From positions 2,790,598 to 2,854,597 of the forward strand of contig CP134874.1 in NCBI GenBank assembly GCA_037318855.1: a DNA stretch of 64,000 bases, read 5' to 3'. Made by a program: the position numbers and the translations under genes. Each line of letters opens with the position of its first letter. The stretch's first letter is position 1. This DNA comes from Candidatus Sedimenticola sp. (ex Thyasira tokunagai) (GTDB taxonomy: Bacteria; Pseudomonadota; Gammaproteobacteria; Chromatiales; Chromatiaceae). A model generated the notes under the pieces. That model did no database searches, was not told the origin of the DNA, and saw only the letters and a list, made by a program, of their open reading frames with translations. Below are positions 23,718 through 33,388 of this stretch, one piece after another.

Positions 23718-23764
23718 CTCAAAATCAGTAATAGTGTTCCAAAACCCTCCACCTGGCGCCCTTT

Positions 23765-23796
23765 AACCCGGTCAAATCCCCCTTGACCGGGTTTTT
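23765..23796 (+). terminator. Rho-independent terminator after the toxin
   Basis: Stem AACCCGGTCAA / TTGACCGGGTT with a short loop, followed by TTTTT. Ends the antitoxin-toxin transcript. Confidence 0.8.
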
Positions 23797-23807
23797 CTTG
23801 GGCTGAA

Positions 23808-23835
23808 TGAAACAAAAGACTGGTGTTTTGTTTCA
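23808..23835. other. Perfect hairpin TGAAACAAAA...TTTTGTTTCA
   Basis: 10-bp perfect stem with an 8-nt loop, 130 bp before the RiPP precursor. No clean T-run follows, so it may be a weak terminator, a protein site or an element end. Confidence 0.5.
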
Positions 23836-23967
23836 CCCCCCCCTCCCCAGCACACAACAAAAATAGGTTGAAGAGACTTCCCTATTGCCAACCAACAGGA
23901 GGATGTGTTAAAAAGTTCGCCAGGTAGGATACGATTCTGATTTTCAAACTCTCAAAGGAGAAATATT

Positions 23968-24142
23968 ATGGAAGGTAATATCAAGAAAAGTGTCATCTCT
24001 AATGATGAAAGCTCTCCCACTGACGTTGATAGAAAGGATGAGAATACGTCACCCGATCCACTAAAGCTCCGACGTATCTGACCAGATAGAAGATTTTACT
24101 CTCGAAGATATCGAGATTATCGAAAGCAAAGTCTTCGCGTAA
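23968..24142 (+). pseudogene. RiPP precursor peptide (frameshifted), C-terminal Ala
   Basis: ATG at 23968 with RBS AAAGGAG 7 bp upstream. It reads MEGNIKKSVISNDESSPTD..., then runs into a TGA at 24079. Skipping one C of CTCCGA near 24069 continues in the next frame as DQIEDFTLEDIEIIESKVFA and a TAA at 24140, giving a 57-aa acidic peptide. The FTLEDIEIIE segment looks like a leader recognition helix, and the end is a bare Ala. The radical SAM gene follows 8 bp later. TglA and BhaA, substrates of PEARL enzymes, are likewise small peptides that receive amino acids on a C-terminal Ala. The role here is inferred from context. Confidence 0.6.
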
Positions 24143-24150
24143 ATTTTGTC

Positions 24151-26438
24151 ATGGCTTTGATCCACGTTCCTCCTGAACCGAGCGAAACAGGAATTCCTCC
24201 TGTCATACCGCTTCCTCACGACGGAGAGTTAACGGTTGCTCTTGTTGCCTATAATTGGGAGGCTGATACATCGCTTTCCCTTTGGGACCTTACTGGGTTT
24301 GCGAACAAAGATTCAATAGTGAGGGAACACATCAATTTTGTGACTAAGTGTTGGCCGACTCCCACTGACCAGTGGCAGGAGCATCTCGCATTACATGATT
24401 TCCTTTTCATGGCTTCAGTCAACACGCCCACACGTCATCGGATTCTCCTGCTATGTCTGGAATATCAGCTTTGTTTTACTTGCCGCAAAAGCGGCCAAGG
24501 AACTTAATCCAGAGCTGCTTATTCTATTCGGTGGGCAGCAAATTCGAGGACGTTATGTGGAGCATCTTCTCGAAAAAGAACGATGCGTAGACATTTGTGT
24601 TGTTGGAGAAGGAGAGATTCCTTTTCAATACTTGATGCGCAACATTGTGTCAGGAGCACCTCCTCTTGAAGAAATTCCAGGGCTTGCCTACCTACAAGAT
24701 GACCGCTACCGTTACTATGGTTCTGAAGAGGCGGTCAAAGACCTATAAGCGAGTCTTCGATTTCGTGATGCAAAACGGGACATCCAAGTCCCCCTTTTGC
24801 ACTCAATCTTCGACAGCCTATTAGTACCCCGGCCGTCCTGGTCACTAACCGCTACGCGATAACATCGCAAGCTCGTTACCGCTTCGCAGTCAGTTCCCAT
24901 TGACTGGACGCCGTGTTCGGATGCCTACTTTGCTTCCCCTCTGGCGCGCTGCGCGCACGACGGGTAAGCAGTGCGGCCTCACGGCTACCGGGGATTACCA
25001 GCCCTCGCTTCGCTCTCCATGGCTGGCAGCGAACGAGATACCATCCCCCTATCTTGGTGGCAACGAATTACCGATTGGAGGCGCATTCCTTGTCGAGGCA
25101 TCAAGGGGATGCCCGTATTCATGCGCTTTTTGCGTCTGGGGCGGCGGAGGAAAATTGCGGGAGTATCAATTCGACCGAGTTGAAGCTGAGCTTGTCGCGA
25201 TCCTCAGTAAACAACCTAGCCACATCATGTTTTGTGATGGAACTTTCAACCTTCGTCGCAAACGCGCAACGAATATCTTACAGATCATCGTGAATCACCT
25301 ACGTGACGGCTGTGCCACTCCCTTCAGTCTCCTTTTAGAGCTTAAGTTAGAGTTGATCGATGACGATCTCGCTAAAGTGATTGATGAACTGCTAACGCTA
25401 AATCCTCTAGCTACGTTCGAATTTGGCCTGCAAACCACTGGGCAAGAAGCTTCGAAGCTTGTCCGACGGAAATTTTCTGGGAAAAAATATTTTGCAGCGT
25501 GGAGCCGCTTATCACCGAAAGTCCAATCTTCTGTAATATTGGACTGTATTTACGGGTTACCAGGCGACAGTGTCGATGATTTCATGAGCACCATTGATTT
25601 CTGCTATAGACTGGCTCCGCACCGAATTCAAGGTTTTCGGTTAACTATTCTACCCGGTTCAGAGTTCGACTGCGTGGCTGAGAAGCTAGGTATCAAGTTC
25701 ATGCACGAACCACCTCATATGGTTTTCAAGACACCAAACATTAATTTGAGAGAGATGGTATGGCTAGAGGCATTCGCATTTGCTGTGGCCGATCTATATC
25801 ATTTTCACGGAACTTTGATTAAGGCACTCATGGGAATGAAACACACTCTCCAGATTAACAGCTTCAGTGCACTCATTCTGCAATTCGTAAATCATGTTGG
25901 AGAGCGAAGCATTATCGAGAGTTCCTATGCGGGAAATCGACCTGAGGGACGATGGAGAGGCATCAATCTTTCCAATGACTTTGGTGATTTTGTTTTCCGG
26001 TCATTGCTGCCTGCTCACGACGTCATTGATGATTCGATACTTAGACGCCTAAAAGCTATATTTTCCTATGAAGAACGCCTTGGTCGAATTGCCATCAGTG
26101 GATTGCCAGATACCACTCATGTCCTGGATGGATATAAGTTAACTGCCGATGTAATGGAGATTGAATTTGACTTGCCTACGCTAATTCGTACCGCCAGAGG
26201 AAAAATGGAAGTTTACATGGATGACCTTATAGAATGCAGCACATCTGTAGCGATCACTGAAAAAGCTGGCCACCAAGGGGTTCGTGTACCAATTGCTTAT
26301 AGAGTCAGAAACAACGCAGTACTACTTCTAAACTCAGTGCGCGAAGGCATCCGTCCAACCCACATTAACACCACTTCACTTTCAGCTATGCTGTCTCGTC
26401 TCGCTGAGATAGGTCTAATCGCAAGAGTGTCAACATAG
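24151..26438 (+). pseudogene. Cobalamin-binding-type radical SAM enzyme, frameshifted and split by a structured element
   Basis: The N-terminal B12-binding-like part (VIGFSCYVWNISFVLLAAKAAKELNPELL..FGGQQ...VGEGE) is followed by the radical SAM core with the CX3CX2C cluster motif in ASRGCPYSCAFCVWGGG. The C-terminus is a RiPP-type tail. One extra base near 24430 shifts the frame. The 286-bp element at 24746-25031 splits KDL from NEIPSPYLGG. With both corrected the protein is 666 aa. Such enzymes methylate or cross-link unactivated carbons in RiPP precursors. Inactive as it stands. Confidence 0.88.
24746..25031 (-). mobile_element. 286-bp structured element, copy 4 (inside the radical SAM gene)
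   Basis: Same ends and length as copies 1-3; here it lies antisense to the host gene. Excision joins the flanks as GACCTA-AACGAG, restoring the codons for D-L-N-E in frame. An ATG inside the element fuses 44 element-coded residues to the downstream half, which is probably fortuitous. Confidence 0.92.
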
Positions 26439-26667
26439 GGCGGGGCAATGGAGTCGTCAATATTGATTTCTGTCGCCATGTTCGCAACTGCTATGACTTT
26501 CTCTCCAGGCCCCAACACAATCCTATTAACAACATCAGGCGCAATGTACGGTTTCTCAAAATCTGTCAATACGATGATGGGTATTACTTGTGGCATGGTA
26601 ATCCCCCCGAGAAATAGTGGCGTTTATAAGTAGAATTTTCCAATATAGAGGTTCAAGGAGAATCTAC

Positions 26668-26934
26668 ATGAAGAGATCACGCTACAGCGAGTCACAGATC
26701 ATCAGTATCCTGAAAGAGGCTGAAAGCGGTATACCGGTTGCCGAACTCTGCCGAAAGCATGGTATGAGTGATGCCACTTTCTACAATTGGCGCTCCAAAT
26801 ATGGTGGCATGGACGTCTCCATGATGAAGCGGATGAAAGAGCTGGAAGAAGAGAACCGGCGCCTAAAAAAGATGTATGCCGAAGAGCGACTGAAGGCTGA
26901 GATTGTTCAGGAAGCCCTTGAAAAAAAGTGGTGA
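26668..26934 (+). CDS. IS3-family transposase OrfA
   Basis: 88 aa. HTH_Tnp_1 domain ([20 protein letters not shown]...[20 protein letters not shown]) plus a C-terminal coiled coil. It overlaps orfB by 7 bp in a different frame, allowing a -1 shift to make OrfAB. Confidence 0.93.
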   Translation: MKRSRYSESQIISILKEAESGIPVAELCRKHGMSDATFYNWRSKYGGMDVSMMKRMKELEEENRRLKKMYAEERLKAEIVQEALEKKW

Positions 26935-27755
26935 AGCCATCTCGACGAAAAGAGATGGCCAAACGTGCGGTAGAAGAACGCCACGCCTCTATTCGCCTCG
27001 TCTGCCAGGCCTTCAGCATCAGCGAGACCTGTTACCGTTACCAGGCAAAGCTGTCCGGTGATAATGCGTACATAGCAGATTGGCTGCTGCGCCTGACAAC
27101 GACTAACCGCACATGGGGTTTCGGCCTCTGTTTCCTGTATCTACGCAATGTGAAAGGCTACGGCTACAATCACAAGCGCGTATACCGGATATACCGGGAG
27201 CTTGAGCTGAACCTGCGAATCAAACCAAAACGCCGCCTCAAGCGGGACAGGCCGGATGAACTGTCAGTACCCCGGCAGATCAATGACATGTGGTCGATGG
27301 ACTTCATGCATGACCGGCTGAATGATGGTCGCAGCTTCCGCACTTTCAATGTAATCGATGACTACAACCGTGAAGGGCTGGGCATTGAGGTGGACTTATC
27401 GTTACCCGCACTTCGAGTGATACGCTCACTGGAACGAATCATTGAGTGGCGTGGGGAACCCAGGGCAATACGTTGTGACAATGGCCCTGAATACATCAGC
27501 CATCAGCTTGTGGAATGGGCCGCCAAAAGAAAAATTGTCCTCCATTACATTCAACCAGGCAATCCTCAGCAAAACGCTTATGTGGAGCGATTCAATCGTA
27601 CCGTGAGGCACGAATGGCTGGATCAACATCTATTCGAATCCATCGTCCATGCACAAGATACTGCGACCCAATGGCTATGGCGTTACAATAATGAAAGACC
27701 CCATATGGCGCTGGGAGGAATAACACCAGCACAGAAGTTGGCTCAGGCCGCATAA
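26928..27755 (+). CDS. IS3-family transposase OrfB
   Basis: 275 aa with the rve DDE core: Asp in [10 protein letters not shown], Asp in [13 protein letters not shown] and Glu in [17 protein letters not shown]. The frame is intact, so the element may be active. Confidence 0.93.
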   Translation: MVKPSRRKEMAKRAVEERHASIRLVCQAFSISETCYRYQAKLSGDNAYIADWLLRLTTTNRTWGFGLCFLYLRNVKGYGYNHKRVYRIYRELELNLRIKPKRRLKRDRPDELSVPRQINDMWSMDFMHDRLNDGRSFRTFNVIDDYNREGLGIEVDLSLPALRVIRSLERIIEWRGEPRAIRCDNGPEYISHQLVEWAAKRKIVLHYIQPGNPQQNAYVERFNRTVRHEWLDQHLFESIVHAQDTATQWLWRYNNERPHMALGGITPAQKLAQAA

Positions 27756-28275
27756 CTGCTACTTTTGAGCGCCACTATAAATGGGGGGATTACCGCATAA
27801 CTCTCTTAGTTTTGGCTGTTGGTCTCGGGCTGGGTGCCATCTTCAGCGCAAATCCAATGTTTCAAATACTCATCCGCATCGCTGGTGTCATATACATTCT
27901 TTGGCTGGCTATAAAAATTGTGCGTAGTAATAGCGTCCTAGATGCAAAAATTGGGCAACCGATTACTTTCATCGAAGCTGCGTTCTTTCAAGTGGTTAAT
28001 CCCAAAGTCTGGATGATGGCTATCGGTGTGCATAGTGCGTTTGCTGTGACAGGACATGATTTCATTAAGCAGGCCTTCTTTATCGCTGCTGTTTTTTTGC
28101 TAGTTTGCATTCCCGCAACAACCGTTTGGACTGTATTTGGTGTTGCAATTCGTCATGCTCTAAGAAGCGAAAGGGCAATGCGCCTATTTCGAATTGGCAT
28201 GGCGGCCATTCTTATCGCGTCTCTTGTGCCTGCCATTCTTGTTTAACTCAACGAATAACTCATGGAGTACCCTAG

Positions 28276-29166
28276 ATGAAACTACCAGAACAAATCGGTG
28301 TAGGATTGCAATACAATCCGGAAATCCTCGGTTGGTTTCCTTTTGAAGAGCAGAAGGTCGATTTGTTCGAAATATTGATTGACTCTGTTATGGGTCCGCT
28401 AGACAGTCCTTATCTTTTTCGGCCAGGCACACGGCAGCGGTTAGAAAAATTGCGGAGCCTAGCGCCGTTACTTGTGCATTCTAATTATGGCTGTGAGTTT
28501 GGCTTCGGACCGTTGGATAAAAGTGCCGCAGTCCGACGTCATGTCGGCATGACAAAGATACTCGACAGCCCATGGGTTGGCGACCACGGTTTTTATGGAG
28601 ATGACTCATGGTTTGATGTCTGGAGCAGCCCAATTCAGTTTTCCAACGCAGAGGTTATTCGAGTTGCAGATCGGGCACGGCAACTGCAAGATCTTTACGA
28701 GCGCCCCTTGGCTCACGAGAATGCGGCGTATTACATGGCTACACCAGGCGCTGAAATGCGGGAAGCAGAGTTCTTGGCCAAGCTTTGCGAACGTGCTGGA
28801 ACCTTCCTTCATTTAGACCTTCATAATATCTATACCAACGCTATCAACCTTCCAAACTACGATCTCGATGATTATCTTGCCACGGTACCACTTGATCGTA
28901 TCGCTTGCATTCATCTGGGTGGCGGATCCTGGTGGGGCGAATTCTATCACGATTGGCACGATAACGCCGTTCCAAATGGTGTCTGGGATCTACTCGATCA
29001 CGTTCTCAAAAATTCAAAACCCGGGGCTGTCGTACTCGAATATCAGGGCCGCGCTCATCACTCACAAACACGCATCTTAGAAGAAACGAAAGACAAGGAT
29101 ATGATCGTTAATGATTTAGCTCGTGCGCGGGCTGTTTGGGCGCGCACACAATGTTCCACTCATTGA
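28276..29166 (+). CDS. DUF692 / MNIO family multinuclear iron enzyme
   Basis: 296 aa TIM-barrel protein. DUF692 features include the opening GVGLQYNPEILGWF, VDLFEILIDSV, LLVHSNYGCEFG, the metal-ligand stretch PLAHENAAYYM, HLDLHNIYTNA and the late CIHLGGGSWWGEF...WHDN. MNIOs modify RiPP precursors, for example TglH (beta-carbon excision of Cys) and MbnB (oxazolone formation). The frame is intact. It is followed 14 bp later by its likely partner protein, as is usual for MNIO pairs. Confidence 0.9.
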   Translation: MKLPEQIGVGLQYNPEILGWFPFEEQKVDLFEILIDSVMGPLDSPYLFRPGTRQRLEKLRSLAPLLVHSNYGCEFGFGPLDKSAAVRRHVGMTKILDSPWVGDHGFYGDDSWFDVWSSPIQFSNAEVIRVADRARQLQDLYERPLAHENAAYYMATPGAEMREAEFLAKLCERAGTFLHLDLHNIYTNAINLPNYDLDDYLATVPLDRIACIHLGGGSWWGEFYHDWHDNAVPNGVWDLLDHVLKNSKPGAVVLEYQGRAHHSQTRILEETKDKDMIVNDLARARAVWARTQCSTH

Positions 29167-29180
29167 AGGAGGAGAGAACG

Positions 29181-30023
29181 ATGGAAGCACAAACCGTATT
29201 CCGAGTATGGCGGCGCATATTGCGATCTCCAGATCTGCAGCGAAAAATGTTTGATGTCGATGCCAATCTAATGAGCGAGTTTAAGTTGTCACCTAACGAA
29301 TTAGAGGTTGTCCATGCCTATGCGAGCAACGAAAATGCAGTTCGAATATCCGTGACCAACTACCGTTACCGTCTTGTCAGCTCATTTGAAAACGCACTTG
29401 AAACAGCAGCTTCCCTGACCTATCGTGCACTACGTAATTCCGGAGCTGACCTAAGAAGTATGGCCGTCCCATTTCTCGATTCCATCAAATGGCATGATTA
29501 TGGCCCATATGTTTACACTTACTGTGCGAGAATTCTAGACTGGCTCGCTGAACAGAAGGAAACGGAAAAACCCAATGGATTGCGTGACTTAATAGAAATC
29601 GAACGTGTCGCTGGCTCACTCGTACGGATTGCCGCAGCCCAAACGCCAAACATCTCACCTGCTAACCCTATGAACTTCGATGACAAAAGCATCATTTGGG
29701 AAGCATCAAGCAACGCTGAAATCGTTTCTACCCGTCACGACTTGAGTGGCTGGCTGAGGAGTCCAGAGCTACTTGGACGAGAAAACTCGCCACTAGCTGA
29801 TTGTACTTACTTGATCAGTCTAAAAGATCCTTCCCGCAATCCGCAAATATCTTCACTAATGCCACTGTCAGCAGCTTTGATGGCAGAAATAAAGCGCGAT
29901 ACCTCATCCCTACGCTCTCTATTAGCACGTTTAGCGCATCGGGGCATTAATGTCACAGTACCGGATGCAGCATATGTGTTGGGAGAACTTGTTTCTCGAG
30001 GTGTTGTGCAAAGAAGTGTCTAA
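29181..30023 (+). CDS. Probable MNIO partner protein (TglI/MbnC-like role)
   Basis: 280 aa from the ATG at 29181, preceded by GGAGGAGAG. The N-terminal 40 residues (FRVWRRILRSPDLQRKMFDVDANLMSEFKLSPNELEVVHAYA) resemble the Os1348/nif11-like helical domain found in RiPP proteins. The rest is helical with no catalytic motif recognised. Position directly after the MNIO suggests the substrate-binding partner. No homologue was identified by name, so the role is inferred from position. The 3' end overlaps the LanB-like gene. Confidence 0.65.
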   Translation: MEAQTVFRVWRRILRSPDLQRKMFDVDANLMSEFKLSPNELEVVHAYASNENAVRISVTNYRYRLVSSFENALETAASLTYRALRNSGADLRSMAVPFLDSIKWHDYGPYVYTYCARILDWLAEQKETEKPNGLRDLIEIERVAGSLVRIAAAQTPNISPANPMNFDDKSIIWEASSNAEIVSTRHDLSGWLRSPELLGRENSPLADCTYLISLKDPSRNPQISSLMPLSAALMAEIKRDTSSLRSLLARLAHRGINVTVPDAAYVLGELVSRGVVQRSV

Positions 30024-32289
30024 CTCGATTCTAGATCATAAAAAGACAGTCTCGATTGAAGTTGCAAATATCGGAATTGCCGAGTGGTTTTCTTGGTTTT
30101 GGTTACGGAGCGCTGGTTTTCCAGTGTCAGGACTTGAAGAAATAGCATTTCAACCTAATTTAATTGCGCGCCTAAAAAATGCGCCGGAGGATATGCGAGC
30201 GGTTGTTTTTGTTGAAGCGATGGCAAGTACTCGAAAAAATCTCGTTACTAAACTATCGACTCCCTTGGCACGGGAAGCGCTGTATCTCTCCAACCCAGAG
30301 GCCCTCAAAAGAATCGATCAACTGGCCCAAGGGTCATTGGATATAGTAAATCGGAGAACTCGAGAACGAGCCCGCCTTGGGTGGAGGTATTTACAAAGAT
30401 TTTGTGCGAAGAACGACACGACGAGCTTTTTTGGGCCAATTGCTTGGGGCCACTTCACAACTCAGACTAAAGCCATTACGAGCATGCATGAAGAAGGCTC
30501 TATCACAAAACAGCGATGCGTTGCTCTTGAGTACTGGGTTACGGAGGCGATCGCAAATGCCATAGTCTCTGATGTCAGTATTCAGAGCGACATACCAGTT
30601 AGGCTTAATCCAGCATGCACTATCAGGGACGGTGCATTGTACATTCCTACTGTTGTAACCCCACTACTTCCCGCTCCCGTCATACAGGCTATGTCAATCG
30701 TAGAGGCTGCAACGACAGACGGCATTCTCTGGCAAGAGGCTTGTAATGCCACCGGGGACAACCTGGAAAATGCCATTTCATGGCTACCAGACTTATTAAA
30801 CTCAGAAATATTGCTTCCCGCAATTATCCCAGCCCCCGGAGTCACCGAACCTATCACGCTATTGGAAAATGCTATTTCCAGAACAGGAAGTTCTAAGTGG
30901 CTGACATTCATCAAGTCAATCAAGGGCTATCTTTCTGAATTTGAAAGTGGATGTCTCAATACGCGACAAAAAATCGACGTTCAAGTTCGCAAGCATCTAA
31001 CCGATGCTGGTATTGCCACAACTCGCTCTACCGGGTCAATGTATGTCGGACGGTTCCCGTTTTATGAAGATTGTTCACGCAATATGACTATGTCACTTGG
31101 CCCTTCCTTCGCAACGCGATTGACACTAGGTTTGGCCCCGGTATTGTTAATACATCGTACAGTGTCAGAAATTGCTGCGCTACGACTTAATCGACGCCAA
31201 ATCGAGCATTTTCGATCCCTCGGTGGTGATGAGAGTAAGTCAGTTCCTCTCATAGCTATGTTGCGCAATCAAAAGGATGAAAATTGGGACGGCATCTCTC
31301 GGGAAATTACCGAAAAACTAAAGCTTGCTTGGAATAGTGCTCTTGCCGAACGTGTTAAGCATCGCGAAATTGAATTGACAGTAGAAGATGCACAGGCAAT
31401 CTGTGCGCTCTTGAAACCATCCATTGATATGAGTCACTGTTTGGGCGTTGACATCGTCTCGCCGGACATACTGATCGAAAGAGGGGATGGAAATCTTCAG
31501 AACGGAGAGGATTGGAGACTAGTTCTTGGCGAAATTCATCCGGCTGTACTTACTGCAGTACAGCCTGTTGCGATGCCATTTTGTCCTGACGTTGATAGTG
31601 TAACCGAGGAAGTCACTACCTGGCTGGAAAGGCCAAGACTGCAACTAGCTGATTCAGCCAAGACGTACCAACGTTCGCATATTTCATGGCCACAATCAGC
31701 ACGACTTACGGAAATTATGCTTCCAAATGGCCACAGCCGCCTCAGACAGAGCATTCCTTCAAGCCGCTGTGAGGTAGTACTTAAGGACTCTGTTTTGTTT
31801 GTACGCGATATTCATAGTGGTGCTGAAGATGACTTGGTTACGGTATGTTCAAGCGATCTTCATCGCATCCTGTTTTCAACTGCAAACGCGGTATCGGGAG
31901 GGCATCTTGAGTCACGGATAACTTCTTCCAGTATGATTATTAAACGACGAACCTGGAGCATTGGTCGAACTCTCACTTTTCCTCTAGCCCCTGCTGAGTC
32001 CGCTGATGATTTTCTTGCCATCAGACAATGGGCTGAATCCAAAGGTATGCCGAGATTTGTTTTTGTAAAAAGCTCGTCTGAGCCCAAACCCATGTTCGTT
32101 GACTTTAATAATCCTTTGGCAGCAGATATGTTGGCTCGGGCTTCCAAAAATGATGACTCCATTGTCATTTCAGAGATGCGTCCTGCACCAGACCGCTTAT
32201 GGCTGCAATCCGACGGAGCTCACTACTGTTCCGAACTTAGACTTTCCGTTCGACTTAGGGCGTTGAATGCAGACAAATCTTCTCAATAG
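29950..32289 (+). CDS. LanB-like lantibiotic dehydratase N-terminal family protein (PEARL candidate)
   Basis: Up to 779 aa. Family features include NIGIAEWFSWFWLRSAGFPV and the conserved block ARLGWRYLQRFCAKNDTTSFFGPIAWGHF, typical of the glutamylation-domain fold. The C-terminus (EMRPAPDRLWLQSDGAHYCSELRLSVR) is also LanB-type. No separate SpaB_C elimination domain is visible, as in PEARLs (TglB, BhaB) that ligate amino acids from tRNA to a peptide C-terminus. The start is uncertain: ATG 29950 overlaps the previous gene by 74 bp, and internal starts (29974, GTG 30010) are possible. Confidence 0.85.
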   Translation: MSQYRMQHMCWENLFLEVLCKEVSNSILDHKKTVSIEVANIGIAEWFSWFWLRSAGFPVSGLEEIAFQPNLIARLKNAPEDMRAVVFVEAMASTRKNLVTKLSTPLAREALYLSNPEALKRIDQLAQGSLDIVNRRTRERARLGWRYLQRFCAKNDTTSFFGPIAWGHFTTQTKAITSMHEEGSITKQRCVALEYWVTEAIANAIVSDVSIQSDIPVRLNPACTIRDGALYIPTVVTPLLPAPVIQAMSIVEAATTDGILWQEACNATGDNLENAISWLPDLLNSEILLPAIIPAPGVTEPITLLENAISRTGSSKWLTFIKSIKGYLSEFESGCLNTRQKIDVQVRKHLTDAGIATTRSTGSMYVGRFPFYEDCSRNMTMSLGPSFATRLTLGLAPVLLIHRTVSEIAALRLNRRQIEHFRSLGGDESKSVPLIAMLRNQKDENWDGISREITEKLKLAWNSALAERVKHREIELTVEDAQAICALLKPSIDMSHCLGVDIVSPDILIERGDGNLQNGEDWRLVLGEIHPAVLTAVQPVAMPFCPDVDSVTEEVTTWLERPRLQLADSAKTYQRSHISWPQSARLTEIMLPNGHSRLRQSIPSSRCEVVLKDSVLFVRDIHSGAEDDLVTVCSSDLHRILFSTANAVSGGHLESRITSSSMIIKRRTWSIGRTLTFPLAPAESADDFLAIRQWAESKGMPRFVFVKSSSEPKPMFVDFNNPLAADMLARASKNDDSIVISEMRPAPDRLWLQSDGAHYCSELRLSVRLRALNADKSSQ

Positions 32290-33388
32290 ACAGTCGATTT
32301 GTAGGGGGCATTTCCCGGCTCACGTTACACGGGAAACTTTTGGAACTAGTTCCCGCGGCCAACGATTCTCAGTGTCGAATTCAGTGACCGACCGCCAATG
32401 GATTCTTGGCAATACCGAAATGATTGTCGCAGCAGAGTTCAAAGACAATGCTACGTACGAACAGATTATAGCTTCGCTCGAGTCACTCGGGATTCAAATA
32501 ACATTTGATCGGCTAGTTTCATATGAACAACACCTGCTCAAGCTTGGTATTCTCCAAATCGATGGCATGGATGACTGCCGCCGAGACCCCTTTACTGGCT
32601 TTAACTTTCGAGGGTTCAGTCCACTTGTAATTCTGACTCTTTGGAGAGGAAATCCAGATGCCTGGGCCAGGCGGCTTCTGGATCGGTTTCCGAAAGGAAT
32701 AGTTTGTGTAGTTGGGTGGATATTTGTCTCAATTGCCATATCCACTATAGCCGTCACAGTTTTCCTCTGGCCGTCTCTCGTGGAGGGCGCACAAAGGGCA
32801 ATCTCAGGCTGGGGTTGGCTGGGACTCTACTTGCTAACCCTAGCCTCAGGCATCGTTCATGAAGCCGGGCATATTCTTGCGTGCCGCGCACAAGGAGTTC
32901 GGATTCGTGAAACCGGCTTTGCAATATACTTCCTGCTCCCGTTTGCTTGGACCAAACCAGATAGCAAAAATTGGGAGAAATTGACTCTAAAATCTCGCGT
33001 TACAGCTATACTGGCGGGTCCCATTGCAAGCCTATTATTTGCGGCGATCGGCTATCTTCTTTTCCTCACAGGTCCCTTTCTCGGTATTGGCGAGTACATC
33101 CCTATAATTACTATTATGGCCGGTTTATTTGGTGCCATAGTTACGCTCATGCCGATCATAAATGGTGACGGATATCTCCTGATAGTCGAGATATTTGGGA
33201 TTCCGAATGTGCGGCGTAAATCATTTGAGTACTTTAGGGACAGGTTACTTTCTAGGACTGTTGAAGCATCAGACCAGGGAGTACTTTATATCACAGTAGC
33301 AATTATCTCAATCGTTGGCTGGGTTGCGCTTTGGTTTGGCGTAGCTTGGTTCTTGATCACATCCATTGTTGCAGTCCTGTACGAATAA
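32267..33388 (+). CDS. Membrane M50-type zinc metalloprotease with PqqD-like N-terminus
   Basis: 373 aa. Residues about 45-100 (WILGNTEMIVAAEFKDNATYEQIIASLESLGI...HLLKLGIL) look like a winged-helix PqqD-type recognition domain. Then come several membrane spans and the zinc motif HEAGH in ASGIVHEAGHILACRAQGV, with a later IINGDGYLL motif supplying the Asp ligand. Likely removes the leader or releases the modified C-terminal residue at the membrane, similar in role to TglG. It overlaps the LanB-like gene by 23 bp. Confidence 0.85.
   Translation: MQTNLLNRQSICRGHFPAHVTRETFGTSSRGQRFSVSNSVTDRQWILGNTEMIVAAEFKDNATYEQIIASLESLGIQITFDRLVSYEQHLLKLGILQIDGMDDCRRDPFTGFNFRGFSPLVILTLWRGNPDAWARRLLDRFPKGIVCVVGWIFVSIAISTIAVTVFLWPSLVEGAQRAISGWGWLGLYLLTLASGIVHEAGHILACRAQGVRIRETGFAIYFLLPFAWTKPDSKNWEKLTLKSRVTAILAGPIASLLFAAIGYLLFLTGPFLGIGEYIPIITIMAGLFGAIVTLMPIINGDGYLLIVEIFGIPNVRRKSFEYFRDRLLSRTVEASDQGVLYITVAIISIVGWVALWFGVAWFLITSIVAVLYE

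Larger units (their letters stand above)
26597..27794 (+). mobile_element. IS3-family element with 4-bp target duplication
   Basis: 1198 bp with inverted ends GGTAATCCCCCC... and ...GGGGGGATTACC, and GCAT directly repeated at 26593 and 27795. It interrupts the LysE gene. Complete and recent-looking. Confidence 0.93.
26448..28246 (+). pseudogene. LysE/RhtB-family exporter, split by an IS3-family element
   Basis: The N-terminal 50 residues (SILISVAMFATAMTFSPGPNTILLTTSG) carry the SPGPN signature of the LysE family. The remainder (27799-28246) supplies the other membrane spans (LLVLAVGLGLGAIF, IAGVIYILWLAIKIV, FQVVNPKVWMMAIG). Removing the IS and one copy of the GCAT duplication gives 199 codons in frame, normal size. 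It starts 9 bp after the radical SAM stop, so it probably exported the small product of the cluster. Confidence 0.9.

Noticed and set aside
23885..23913. Promoter TTGCCA-17 bp-TTAAAA upstream of the precursor
   Set aside because: Weak match with no supporting operator; left out of the feature list.
24900..25031. ATG inside the structured element as the start of the radical SAM gene
   Set aside because: The same codons occur in every type A copy and have no relation to radical SAM proteins; the true 5' half lies upstream of the element.
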